Shown: positions 44,009-52,523 of the stretch, piece by piece
How the letters are laid out: each line of letters starts with the position of its first letter
How positions within the stretch are numbered: position 1 is the first letter of the stretch
NCBI RefSeq assembly: GCF_029664245.1
Contig: NZ_JANAIE010000001.1
Location: 1 to 64,000 of the forward strand
Length of the DNA: 64,000 nucleotides
Direction: 5' to 3'
From: Profundicola chukchiensis
GTDB taxonomy: Bacteria > Bacteroidota > Bacteroidia > Flavobacteriales > Weeksellaceae
The notes under the pieces: generated by a model
What the model was told of the DNA's origin: nothing
The model's input: only the letters and a program-made list of their open reading frames with translations
Databases searched by the model: none
Translations under genes and position numbers: made by a program

Positions 44009-44755
44009 TTAAGCTTCTTCTTTTACCCAATCATAACCTTTGCTCTCTAACTCTAAGGCTAATGATTTATCTCCAGATTTAATGATTTTACCGTCTGAAA
44101 GAACATGTACAAAATCTGGTTTAATGTAGTCTAACAATCTTTGGTAGTGAGTAATTAATAAAACTGCATTATTTTCATTTCTGAATTTATTAACTCCCTC
44201 TGCCACGATACGTAATGCATCGATATCTAATCCACTATCGGTTTCGTCTAGAATAGCCAATTTTGGATCTAACATCAACATTTGGAAGATTTCGTTTCTC
44301 TTTTTCTCACCTCCAGAGAATCCCTCGTTTAGTGATCTAGAAAGAAAATCTCTTCTAATTCCTAATAAATCCGATTTTTCACGAATCATTTTCAACATTT
44401 CAGCTGCAGGCATTTCTTCCTGTCCTCTAGCTTTTCTAACTTCGTTTATAGATGTTTTGATGAAATTCGTTACCGAAACACCTGGAATTTCAATTGGATA
44501 TTGGAAAGAAAGGAAAATTCCTCTGTGAGCTCTCTCGTCTGGTCCAAGCTCCATAATGTTTTCATTCTCCATTTCAATACTACCCTCAGAAACCTCGTAA
44601 TTCTCGTTTCCAGCAATTACAGATGACAAAGTCGATTTACCAGAACCGTTTGGCCCCATGATAGCGTGAACTTCACCTGGTTTAATATCTAAGTTAATTC
44701 CTTTTAATATTTCATTACCCTCAATACCGGCATGAAGATTTTTTATCTTTAGCAT
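44009..44755 (-). CDS. sufC: Fe-S cluster assembly ATPase SufC
   Basis: SufC (248 aa) is the ABC-type ATPase of the SufBC2D complex. Walker A is [16 protein letters not shown], the family Q-loop is [15 protein letters not shown], the signature is [15 protein letters not shown], Walker B is [16 protein letters not shown] and the switch is [10 protein letters not shown]. The Asp-Glu-Thr-Asp-Ser-Gly-Leu-Asp motif is SufC-specific. The frame opens at 44776, but that TTG lies within the -7 box, so ATG 44755 ([10 protein letters not shown]) is the start. sufB is not next to it. Confidence 0.96.
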   Translation of the reverse strand: MLKIKNLHAGIEGNEILKGINLDIKPGEVHAIMGPNGSGKSTLSSVIAGNENYEVSEGSIEMENENIMELGPDERAHRGIFLSFQYPIEIPGVSVTNFIKTSINEVRKARGQEEMPAAEMLKMIREKSDLLGIRRDFLSRSLNEGFSGGEKKRNEIFQMLMLDPKLAILDETDSGLDIDALRIVAEGVNKFRNENNAVLLITHYQRLLDYIKPDFVHVLSDGKIIKSGDKSLALELESKGYDWVKEEA

Positions 44756-44773
44756 AATCAATTTATTGTGGTA

Positions 44774-44781
44774 CAAAAGTA
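44774..44781 (-). promoter_or_regulatory. -7 box (TACTTTTG) of sufCDS
   Basis: A perfect TAnnTTTG on the minus strand, 18 bp before the chosen sufC ATG. Nothing else recognisable lies in 44782-45031. Confidence 0.55.
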
Positions 44782-45031
44782 GTGAATTTAAACGCTATTT
44801 AAAATTAACCTAAATAAAAATTAGTTATCTGCTTATATCGAAAATGATATCAGTTAAAAATAAACTCTAAAACACGTCCATATCCACTATTTGCGCAAAT
44901 TGCTCTACCTAAAGTTGATTTTAATCATGCCTGAGCAAAATCCAGATAACATAAAGCGTGATTGATGACGCAACTTTCATCTTGGCGGTTTTATATTTTT
45001 AGTATCTTTAAAACTTAAATTTAAATAATTA

Positions 45032-45445
45032 ATGAGAAAAATAGAGCATTTAGGCATAGCAGTTAATAACTTAGAGGAAGCCAATGAACTTTACACCAAA
45101 TTACTAGGTGTAGAGCCTTATAAGCAGGAAAGCGTAGAAAGAGAGGGCGTTACAACTTCCTTTTTTAAGATTGGTGAAAGTAAAATAGAATTATTAGAAG
45201 CTAGCAATCCAGAAAGTCCTATCGCTAAATTTTTAGAAAAACGCGGACAAGGAATTCATCATATCGCTTATGCTGTAGATGACATCAAGGCAGAGATGAA
45301 GCGTTTACAAGACGAAGGATTTGTTTTACTTTCAGATGAGCCCAAACCTGGAGCAGATGGGAAAGTTGTAGTTTTCTTACACCCTAAAAGCTCGGGAGGA
45401 GTTTTGGTAGAGTTGTGTATGGATCAGGATAAATATGAGGCATAA
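45032..45445 (+). CDS. mce: Methylmalonyl-CoA epimerase
   Basis: This 137-aa vicinal-oxygen-chelate protein should interconvert (R)- and (S)-methylmalonyl-CoA in propionate/succinate metabolism. Family motifs are IEHLGIAVNNLEEA (metal His), GQGIHHIAYAVDDI (second His) and GVLVELCMD (metal Glu). Length is normal. It is a single gene with its own terminator. Other VOC enzymes such as glyoxalase I are less likely, given the pattern IELLEA...SPIAKFLEKRGQGIHHIAY. Confidence 0.92.
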   Translation: MRKIEHLGIAVNNLEEANELYTKLLGVEPYKQESVEREGVTTSFFKIGESKIELLEASNPESPIAKFLEKRGQGIHHIAYAVDDIKAEMKRLQDEGFVLLSDEPKPGADGKVVVFLHPKSSGGVLVELCMDQDKYEA

Positions 45446-45446
45446 G

Positions 45447-45478
45447 AAAAAGTCCCAAGCACAGCTTGGGACTTTTTA
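45447..45478 (+). terminator. Terminator of mce
   Basis: AAAAAGTCCCAAGC / GCTTGGGACTTTTT perfect stem with ACA loop. The A side may also serve the convergent gene at 45502. Confidence 0.92.
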
Positions 45479-45501
45479 ATTTTTAACTTCGTAAGAAATA
45501 G

Positions 45502-46722
45502 TTATCTAGTTGCTACTACCTCATAATCGGTACCATTTGATTTCAACTTGACAGATTTATAACCAGACCCCAATACAAATGTATTATTTGTACTTCCAGT
45601 TCCTACTATTGATCCAGCACCGTTTACCTCTAGTGTAAAGGATTGTGTTCCATCTCCATCATACACAAACACTATCTCCTGCCCATACATGTGCTCGATT
45701 GTCGGCGTTATTAACTTAATATTTCCAGCAACAAACACTTTCCTATCCGTTCTAGCGGTCAATTCATTATTAAATAACTTCACAAACTCAACTGCATCTG
45801 GATTTTCTAAATTTGTTTCACTTATAACATACCATCTATCTAAATACTGCAAAGTATAGCTAGGCGTGTTTCTACTTAATACCAATTCGTTTGTAGTATA
45901 TGCATGATGTTTGATAACTCCCGAAGCCGGAACAATCTTTTGAATACCCGGATGTTGCGTATCAAACACTACATTTATCACTTTGCCAACATACTCATCC
46001 CCTACAGGTAAAGTTAATGTAGTTCCATGTGTTCCTCTAGTTAGAAAGCTGTAATCATCAGGTCCAACTGTTATTACATCACCCAATTCAGCCTTTCTGA
46101 TTGGCATATATGTTAAATTCATTTCTTCATCGGCTCCATTGACTTCATATCCTCCTACAACAAACCATTTAGAACCATCGGATTGCAATGTGTATCCAAC
46201 ATTTATATCATTAATAGGTAAGCTATTAATCAAATATCCTTTATATTTCATTGGGCCAGTAATAGTATAACTTAATTCAGTTTGAGAATCATAAACTAAA
46301 TTAATCATTTTACCAACAAACTGATCTCCCGTCGGAAGAGTGATGTCTCCTCTAACTAAAATTGTATAATCCATTTCATCAATTTCTCGATAACCTATAA
46401 AAGGAAGAATAGATGGTCTTGCTGGAAGATAAGTGAACGCCCATCGCTTCATATGATTTACCTTACCATCGGAAGCATTCTGAACCAAGATATTTTGACT
46501 TTGTAATTCATTAAATCCCAATAAAGGATTAGAAGATGCAAGAGTCGTTTTTTCCACTCCCGGGTATTCCAAAATCATACCTCCATTGGTATAATCAGAG
46601 TTTGAGTTGTTGGAGTCTTTACTTACATGTAATGTCGCTTCTGGAGTATCGGTATTGATACCTACCTGAGCGAAGACTAAGGAAGAAAACAGCAGAGCTG
46701 TTATAAAATAAATTTTTCTCAT
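45502..46722 (-). CDS. Secreted surface protein with three internal repeats
   Basis: This 406-aa protein has a signal peptide (MRKIYFITALLFSSLVFAQ), then GINTDTPEATLHV, an opening common in flavobacterial tail-fibre-like surface proteins. I see three ~85-residue repeats at about 115-200, 215-300 and 315-405. Each runs as (D)Y-x-[IF]-L-x-[RA]-G ... [IL]-T-L-P-x-G-D-x-[FY]-V-G-K-x-I-N-[LV]-V-[FY]-D ... Y-T-L-Q-x-x-x-[KR]-W-[FY]-V-[VI]. The third is the most divergent. The role is unknown; a beta-rich extracellular adhesin-like protein is likely. It has no T9SS tail. Confidence 0.7.
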   Translation of the reverse strand: MRKIYFITALLFSSLVFAQVGINTDTPEATLHVSKDSNNSNSDYTNGGMILEYPGVEKTTLASSNPLLGFNELQSQNILVQNASDGKVNHMKRWAFTYLPARPSILPFIGYREIDEMDYTILVRGDITLPTGDQFVGKMINLVYDSQTELSYTITGPMKYKGYLINSLPINDINVGYTLQSDGSKWFVVGGYEVNGADEEMNLTYMPIRKAELGDVITVGPDDYSFLTRGTHGTTLTLPVGDEYVGKVINVVFDTQHPGIQKIVPASGVIKHHAYTTNELVLSRNTPSYTLQYLDRWYVISETNLENPDAVEFVKLFNNELTARTDRKVFVAGNIKLITPTIEHMYGQEIVFVYDGDGTQSFTLEVNGAGSIVGTGSTNNTFVLGSGYKSVKLKSNGTDYEVVATR

Positions 46723-46890
46723 TTTTAATGCTTTTAGTTTAGTGTTTTCAAATATACATTATTTTTCCATATCATATCATCAAGAAATAAATGATTTTAT
46801 TGATGCTTTTTAATTTGCAAAGATTTCAGCATATATCTTATTTTAGAAAATAAAATTTAACACTTATATATAATTTAAGTTTTTTTTAAC

Positions 46891-46994
46891 TATATTTGAA
46901 GTGAGCAAAAGAATGATTTGAGCTTCTTTTTGCTCATAATAAAGTTAGTTAGTTAGATATTGATTTGATAAAGTCAAAAAAAAACTTTATCAAA
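46891..46994 (+). promoter_or_regulatory. -7 box and two hairpins in the gap before the regulator-like gene
   Basis: The 521-bp gap 46723-47243 holds TATATTTG (46891-46898). It is followed by an inverted repeat GAGCAAAAGAA (46903-46913) / TTCTTTTTGCTC (46924-46935) and another, TTTGATAAAGT (46964-46974) / ACTTTATCAAA (46984-46994). A further palindrome, TATTATCA-GTTT-TGATAATA, is at 47160-47179. They may form a structured leader. No open frame is seen. Confidence 0.35.
46941..46956 (+). repeat. 16-bp repeat AAAGTTAGTTAGTTAG, inverted partner at 48593-48608
   Basis: An exact reverse complement (CTAACTAACTAACTTT) occurs at 48593-48608, so the pair brackets the gene at 47244-48497. Confidence 0.6.
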
Positions 46995-47243
46995 ATAAAA
47001 ATTGGTTGTCACTATGGATCACATCTAGTTAAACATAATTTAATTAGAAGGCGATTCTGTACATGTAAAATCACCTAAAAATTTGAGTAGAGGTATTCAG
47101 CTTACGCAAAAGAATCCTCCTTAGCAGTATGTTTATATTTTTTAGTAAATAAAAATCTATATTATCAGTTTTGATAATAGTAAAAAGTGCACTCAAATTT
47201 TAATCTCTAACTATCATGTTTATTGTAGTAAGATTGAAGAACT

Positions 47244-48497
47244 ATGACCAAAAACATTGATACTAAGAGTAAAAATAGTATAAACTCAAAGGCTAAATCA
47301 GCCTTAGAAAAACTCATTCGTGAAACTTATGGTAAGCCCATAAATTCCATCAATAGTTTCAAAGAATTATCTGAAACTACTCAACTGAGTGTTCAAACCC
47401 TAAGACGCTTTTTTGGAAAGATTGAAAAAAATAAAAATGTAAGTAAATCCAGTCTTACTATACTTTGTAGATATGTTGGATATGCCGATTGGGACAGCTT
47501 TGTAACCGAACTTAATACTGAAAAGCAGCTAGATGCAAAAGATAAAATCTATATCGAGAGCATGAAGCCCTTTTTTGCGAGTGGAGAGAAGTACTTCGTT
47601 AAATATTCTCAAGACACTGTTTCTGTAGACACTCTAAACGCCTATGTAAATGTAATCTATAAGAATATTGAAAACATAAAGTATTTTCACAAACTCTACA
47701 AGAAAAACAACTGGGCTTGTGATTACATCTATGCTTGGCTACCGAATTACAACTATTTTGGCAATACAGAATTTAGGAAATTATTATCCGAAAGAGTTAA
47801 GTCTACACCTTCTAAAAAAGTAAAATTAGCTTTATGTAATTTCTTGTATTTCGGTGAGTTTTTGAGTGCGAAGGAATGTCAGTATACTCCAGACATTTCA
47901 GTTATTAAAAAACATTACGCAGCTTATAAAAAAGAACATCCTTATATGGCCTATCATGAAATGCGATATACTAGCATTTTATTGATGGACGCTAAAATAG
48001 AAAATAATAAGGAGGCTTTTCAAGAAATTTTGGGCAATTATTTATTTCAACTTGAACAAGCTGAATTAAGCGAATTCAATAAAATAGAAATTCTCATTTT
48101 CTTTAGTAATACCCTGATTTGGTTAGAAGAATATAAATTGGCTTACAGCCTTCTGAAGGACAAAACTAGTTTTATTAAGGATTTCATTGACCAAAAACCT
48201 AATAAAAACCCTCTCCATTTTTATGGGATTAATTTAGCTTTTGTCAAGACAACTTTTCTTATAACTTGGGTTACCAATGGACTACCTCCTTTGAAGGATT
48301 TCGCTTTGTCAGATAAGGACTTTAAATCCCCAACAGGATTATTATATAAGGACTACATTAGACTAATGTACCTATTAGCTTATATACTTAAAGAAACCAA
48401 GTCAAAAGAAATTGAATTTTCGACACAAGAACTGGACAAATTAGTAAATAAAACCGGCTACAAAAGAACCTTAAACATCTCAAAACAAGATAGTTAA
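47244..48497 (+). CDS. Hypothetical helical protein with N-terminal HTH-like domain
   Basis: This 417-aa protein belongs to no family I can name. Residues about 35-80 (FKELSETTQLSVQTLRRFFGKIEKNKNVSKSSLTILCRYVGYADWDSFV) look like a helix-turn-helix: ELSETTQ-LSVQTLRRFF has the helix-turn-helix spacing, and the TLRRFFG...LCRYVGY.DW pattern recurs in Bacteroidota proteins. Residues 90-410 are alpha-helical, rich in Tyr, Phe and Lys, and resemble a tetratricopeptide-like repeat region. It could be a regulator that senses a partner protein. Isolated gene, bracketed by 16-bp inverted repeats. Confidence 0.65.
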   Translation: MTKNIDTKSKNSINSKAKSALEKLIRETYGKPINSINSFKELSETTQLSVQTLRRFFGKIEKNKNVSKSSLTILCRYVGYADWDSFVTELNTEKQLDAKDKIYIESMKPFFASGEKYFVKYSQDTVSVDTLNAYVNVIYKNIENIKYFHKLYKKNNWACDYIYAWLPNYNYFGNTEFRKLLSERVKSTPSKKVKLALCNFLYFGEFLSAKECQYTPDISVIKKHYAAYKKEHPYMAYHEMRYTSILLMDAKIENNKEAFQEILGNYLFQLEQAELSEFNKIEILIFFSNTLIWLEEYKLAYSLLKDKTSFIKDFIDQKPNKNPLHFYGINLAFVKTTFLITWVTNGLPPLKDFALSDKDFKSPTGLLYKDYIRLMYLLAYILKETKSKEIEFSTQELDKLVNKTGYKRTLNISKQDS

Positions 48498-48561
48498 AGA
48501 CAAACTAATAATAGACATCAAATTGGACAATTTTGGACTTTTTATTCTTTTCTATTGACTT

Positions 48562-48725
48562 TATCTTTGTCTCAGCGAATAGAGGTGAATCGCTAACTAA
48601 CTAACTTTAACCAAATGTTGCAATAACAGGTAATCAAGGTTTACTTGGACAATCTAAATGCTTTAGTCGATCCATTATAACTTCTCAAAAAGTCCTTGAA
48701 ACCTGTAATTGCACATTTTTTATTC
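48562..48725 (+). ncRNA. Candidate structured RNA downstream of the regulator-like gene
   Basis: The gap 48498-48966 has a -7 box TATCTTTG (48562-48569). About 50 nt later comes a long imperfect stem, 48619-48638 (TGCAATAACAGG...CAAGG) with 48694-48713 (CCTTG...CCTGTAATTGCA), followed at once by CATTTTTTATT, which looks like a terminator. Inside the loop 48656-48666 can pair with 48725-48735 across the stem. There is no open frame. It could be a small RNA, a decayed element or a terminator with a large loop. Confidence 0.4.
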
Positions 48726-48936
48726 TAAGCATTTCAAAACTTTTTGTACGAGGTTTTGCGAACAAGTTTTGCGTCTACCTTATTACTTGCACAATATACT
48801 TCACAGATAATTTTACAAAAACTATCATTTAATTTTTGGTACCCAAATTTCCCATAGTATCAAAAGGGTATCAAAAAAATGGTTTATTGTGGAGACTACA
48901 CAAAGTCTAAATCGCTGATATAAACCCTTTTAAACT

Positions 48937-48964
48937 AAAAAAAGCACCCATAAAGAGTGCTTTT
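48937..48964 (-). terminator. Terminator of the CAU tRNA
   Basis: AAAAGCAC / GTGCTTTT hairpin with an A run that gives a U tail on the minus strand. It begins 3 bp after the tRNA end. Confidence 0.85.
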
Positions 48965-48966
48965 GG

Positions 48967-49040
48967 TGGTCCCACCTGGGCTCGAACCAGGGACCACTTG
49001 ATTATGAGTCAAGTGCTCTAACCACCTGAGCTATAGGACC
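48967..49040 (-). tRNA. tRNA with CAT anticodon, probably tRNA-Ile2 (lysidine type)
   Basis: The 74-nt cloverleaf is complete: GGTCCTA/TGGGACC acceptor, GCTC/GAGC D stem, CTTGA-CTCATAA-TCAAG anticodon arm, CCTGG/CCAGG T arm and discriminator A; CCA is not encoded. C4-G69 and C5-G68 in the acceptor, and GACTCATAATC in the anticodon arm, match TilS-recognised tRNA-Ile2. Elongator tRNA-Met is the alternative. The initiator is the separate gene at 13584. Confidence 0.85.
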
Positions 49041-49078
49041 TTTCCTTCTTTATGGCATTTAAGCCATATTCCGGACGG

Positions 49079-49110
49079 CAAATGTAATAATTTTAGATTA
49101 ATTGTCACAA
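49079..49110 (-). promoter_or_regulatory. Promoter of the CAU tRNA
   Basis: Minus-strand TTG (49110-49108), a 21-bp spacer and TACATTTG (49086-49079). It lies 39 bp before the mature 5' end. Confidence 0.6.
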
Positions 49111-49240
49111 CAATAATACACTATTTTTTAGAAATATCCTCATCACTATTAAATGCAGTTGAACGTATATACAGCCTAAGCAAGATTTAAATATTAATCG
49201 GAAGAAACATCTGCTTAGAAATCTTTACCTTTAATTCATT

Positions 49241-49759
49241 ATGAAATCATCGCCAGAAGACAAAACACAGATTCCACTTAATAATATCGAGATTGAACGT
49301 AAATACAAAGTTCAGATCTTGATAGATGAACTAAATTTACCCTACCATGAGGTTGAAATCTACCAAACTTATCTAACAACACAGGACGATAATATAGAAG
49401 AACGCGTAAGAAAGATAATCGACGATCAGGAGATTAAATATGTTCATACCATCAAAAAACCTATTTCTGATACAGAAAGAATTGAAGATGAAAAGACCAT
49501 TAGTGAACTAGAATACAATGCTTTTCTTAAACGCAAAAATTCAGTAAGTCAGACCATTCACAAAAAGAGAAAAACCTTTAACTACAAAGGTCAAAACTTT
49601 GAGCTTGACACCTACTTTTCTCCTCAACTTTCGTTTTTAATATTAGAACTTGAAGGAATAAAAAATCATCAGGACATTGATTTCCCTCCATTTATAGAAG
49701 CTTTAGAAGATGTTACAGGTAATAAAGCATATAGCAATCACTCCTTGAGTTTAAAGTAA
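49241..49759 (+). CDS. CYTH domain protein
   Basis: This 172-aa protein has the CYTH (adenylate cyclase class IV / thiamine triphosphatase) signature EIERKYKV at about residues 17-24, followed by YQTYLT, EERVRKI, YVHTIKKPI and FELDTYFSPQLSFLILELE. These supply the ExExK metal/triphosphate site and the alternating charged residues of the tunnel fold. It probably hydrolyses an organic or inorganic triphosphate; the substrate cannot be told. Its own terminator follows. Confidence 0.82.
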   Translation: MKSSPEDKTQIPLNNIEIERKYKVQILIDELNLPYHEVEIYQTYLTTQDDNIEERVRKIIDDQEIKYVHTIKKPISDTERIEDEKTISELEYNAFLKRKNSVSQTIHKKRKTFNYKGQNFELDTYFSPQLSFLILELEGIKNHQDIDFPPFIEALEDVTGNKAYSNHSLSLK

Positions 49760-49805
49760 TTTCTATTTCACACACAGCGACTTTAGTCAGCTAAACTTGA
49801 ACGCA

Positions 49806-49842
49806 TAAAAAAACCACCTACAATCTGTAAGTGGTTTTTATT
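49806..49842. terminator. Terminator between the CYTH gene and the beta-barrel receptor gene
   Basis: AAAAACCAC-TAC / GTA-GTGGTTTTT hairpin, flanked by A and T runs. It serves both convergent genes. Confidence 0.88.
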
Positions 49843-49863
49843 ATTTTTAAATTCTCTTGTGAA

Positions 49864-52293
49864 TTAGAATTCCATTCCTTCAGCTTCGTCTACTCCACCG
49901 TTCATTCCTCTTTCACGTTTCTTTTTCTGATTAATTCTATAAGCGAAGTTCAGCGTAAACTGTCTTCCTCTCCATTGCATATCCATGTTAGACTCATAAC
50001 CAGGACCAAAGTTAAACACCTTTCTTCTACGTGTTTCGAATAAGTCTCTTACGTTGAAAGATAGAGTTCCTGCACCAGCTAAGATATCTTTACTTAAAGC
50101 TAAATCAACTCCATACATTGGATCTCTTTCACTTTGTGCATTTTTAGATCCACCATAGTAGAATCCACTCACTTGCATATCTATCTTAGATGGCAATGAG
50201 AAAGTATTCGACATTCTACCAAACCAGCTAAATCCATCTCCACTTAAGTCATAAGTAGTATCTGAAATAGGATCATAATAACTTCCATTAGCATCATACC
50301 CATAGAAATTCACGTTACCAAAGGCTCTCCACCAAGAAGTAAATTGCGTTGCAGCTACTAACTCCGCTCCATATCTTACCTCGTCACCAGCGTTTACAGG
50401 CTGAGAAATAAAGATTTGATTTCCATTAAACTCAGCTCTACGACGGAAAACATTCATATTATCCGTACTCTTTTGGTAGTAAACAGAAGGCGTAATAGAT
50501 GTCTTGCCGATTTGAGTAATATAAGCCATTTCAAATGCATTAGTAAATACAGGATCCAAATCAGGGTTACCCATAAAAGTGTTTCTATCGTCAGAGAAGT
50601 TTCTGAATGGCGTTAACCATCTACTCCAAGGTCTACGAATTCTTTTACTATAACTTACCTGTAATTGATTTCTATCGTCCTCGTCAAACGAATAGTTTAA
50701 TGTTGCTGATGGGAAGAAATTAGTATAATTCTTTTTGTCATCACTTCCTAAACCATCATTAGCATTTGCCGATTGAATTCTAATATCTGAATTCTCCATT
50801 CTTAAACCTAACAAGTAAGAGAATTTACCCATTTTGTTTCCGTATTGTGTATACAACGCATTAACATTCTGATCGTAATCAATAACATCTGTAAAGAAAG
50901 GATTCTCTATAAACTCTCCATTTTCTCTTTGCATCACCGTAAAGTCATTCATATTAGATGCAAATTGTCCCTTATATCCTAACTCAAATCTTGCGCTTTC
51001 TCCGTGTGGATAAACATAATCAGCTTGCAACAAATATCTTGTTTGCTCCTCGTAGTTAGAAGTTTTATCATGACCATTTTCTCCATTCCCCATATAGGTT
51101 CTTTCAATAATATCTGAAAACTCATCCTCTTTAGCAAATGAAGCACTCGTTTCAATTCTCAACTCATGTCCTTTATCGTCAAACTCAAGTCTATAGCCCA
51201 CATTAGCTTCTATACTTTCATCTGTCTCATCCTCTATCTCTTGTCTACTACTTTTACCAAATAATGTATTACCTGCATAGTCATTATAGTTCAAGGTATT
51301 TTCGTTCTCTCCAGTAGACCTTCTTAGGTTAACAGAAGCCGTAAGCGTATTTCTATCATCAATGAATCTCTCGAATCCTATCCCTGTACCGTAGTTAAAT
51401 CTTTTTCTAATTCTATCACCATCCTGAGTTTCAATGGTGTCTGGTTGAAATTGAGAGTAAAATCTATTCTTAAATGAAGAAGATCCCTCTGATCTTCCAT
51501 ATCGTACGTAAGGTGAAATAAAGAAATTCCACTTATCTGTCTTGTAGTTTAAATTCGCATTAACTCCTGTCTGAAAAGGAATACCAACATTGGTATTGAA
51601 ACTTGCGTTAAATCCTTGATTAGTTCCTTTTTTCATGATAATGTTGATAATTCCACCTGTTCCAGCAGCATCATATCTAGCCGAAGGATTTGTAATTACC
51701 TCTACTCGCTGAACAGCATCTGCTTGAATATTCTTTAATGCATCTGCAATATTAGAAATACCTGTCATCGCCGATGGTTTACCATCAATCAATACTGTGA
51801 TACTTTCACTTCCTCTCAAAGTAACCGTACCATCACCATCTACCGTTACAGAAGGTACGTTATTCAATGCATCCGATAAATTCGCTCCTTTAATGGTAGG
51901 GTCACGATCCATATCATAAACTCTTTTATCAAGTTCGAGTCTATATAGAGGTCTCTCCGCTACAGCTACAGTAGACGCAAGCTGAATCGCTTCTGACAAT
52001 CTTATAATTCCTAAATCAGTATCTTTTGTAAAAGTTTCAATTCTTTCGGTAATGGATCCAGTGGTAGGTTGAATAATGATATCATACTTACCTGCTGGAA
52101 TATGGACCATAAAACTTCCATCTCCTTCGGTATAGATTTGCTCGAATATATCATTGTCTAACCCATCAAACGTGATTGATGTGTAGGCTAATGGTAAGTC
52201 CGAATTATCCTGAACCGTTCCAGTTACCGTAATTTCTTGTGCTAGAGTCAAAACTCCCACTAAAACCATTGCAATGGCTAATAAATTCCTCAT
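49864..52293 (-). CDS. Outer-membrane beta-barrel (TonB-dependent receptor-like) protein
   Basis: This 809-aa protein has a signal peptide (to LTLAQ) and a carboxypeptidase-regulatory-like beta-sandwich (about 20-100: ITVTGTVQDNSDLPLAYTSITF). The plug domain spans about 120-225 (LSDALNNVPSVTVDGDGTVTLRGSESITVLIDGKPSAM; ARYDAAGTGGIINIIMKKG). A 22-strand-type barrel of the outer-membrane beta-barrel family 3 follows. It would take up a substrate with TonB energy, but the barrel does not reveal which. No SusD partner is adjacent. The C-terminus is short and charged (RGMNGGVDEAEGMEF). Confidence 0.9.
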   Translation of the reverse strand: MRNLLAIAMVLVGVLTLAQEITVTGTVQDNSDLPLAYTSITFDGLDNDIFEQIYTEGDGSFMVHIPAGKYDIIIQPTTGSITERIETFTKDTDLGIIRLSEAIQLASTVAVAERPLYRLELDKRVYDMDRDPTIKGANLSDALNNVPSVTVDGDGTVTLRGSESITVLIDGKPSAMTGISNIADALKNIQADAVQRVEVITNPSARYDAAGTGGIINIIMKKGTNQGFNASFNTNVGIPFQTGVNANLNYKTDKWNFFISPYVRYGRSEGSSSFKNRFYSQFQPDTIETQDGDRIRKRFNYGTGIGFERFIDDRNTLTASVNLRRSTGENENTLNYNDYAGNTLFGKSSRQEIEDETDESIEANVGYRLEFDDKGHELRIETSASFAKEDEFSDIIERTYMGNGENGHDKTSNYEEQTRYLLQADYVYPHGESARFELGYKGQFASNMNDFTVMQRENGEFIENPFFTDVIDYDQNVNALYTQYGNKMGKFSYLLGLRMENSDIRIQSANANDGLGSDDKKNYTNFFPSATLNYSFDEDDRNQLQVSYSKRIRRPWSRWLTPFRNFSDDRNTFMGNPDLDPVFTNAFEMAYITQIGKTSITPSVYYQKSTDNMNVFRRRAEFNGNQIFISQPVNAGDEVRYGAELVAATQFTSWWRAFGNVNFYGYDANGSYYDPISDTTYDLSGDGFSWFGRMSNTFSLPSKIDMQVSGFYYGGSKNAQSERDPMYGVDLALSKDILAGAGTLSFNVRDLFETRRRKVFNFGPGYESNMDMQWRGRQFTLNFAYRINQKKKRERGMNGGVDEAEGMEF

Positions 52294-52462
52294 AATTGTC
52301 CTCTATAAATTTGGGGTGCAAAATTAGTATTAAAATTGTTAGACAAAGACTAAATCAAAAGGTTTAATATAAGATTATGAATTTCTTAAAAATAAGTTTA
52401 CTTTTTAATCCCCAAAAGCTCTTAACACCTATCCCCTAATCACGACGCAAATTCTTATAAAA

Positions 52463-52490
52463 AAAGGACTTAATCTAAATTAAGTCCTTT
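52463..52490 (-). terminator. Terminator of purK
   Basis: AAAGGACTTAAT / ATTAAGTCCTTT perfect 12-bp stem with a preceding A run (52458-52463) for the minus strand. Confidence 0.88.
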
Positions 52491-52523
52491 ATAATTAACC
52501 ATCTATAAATTTAATAATTACTT

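Noticed and set aside
45502-46722. Prophage tail-fibre gene, because of the GINTDTPEATLHV opening
   Set aside because: It has a signal peptide and no phage genes nearby. This opening is common in flavobacterial surface proteins.
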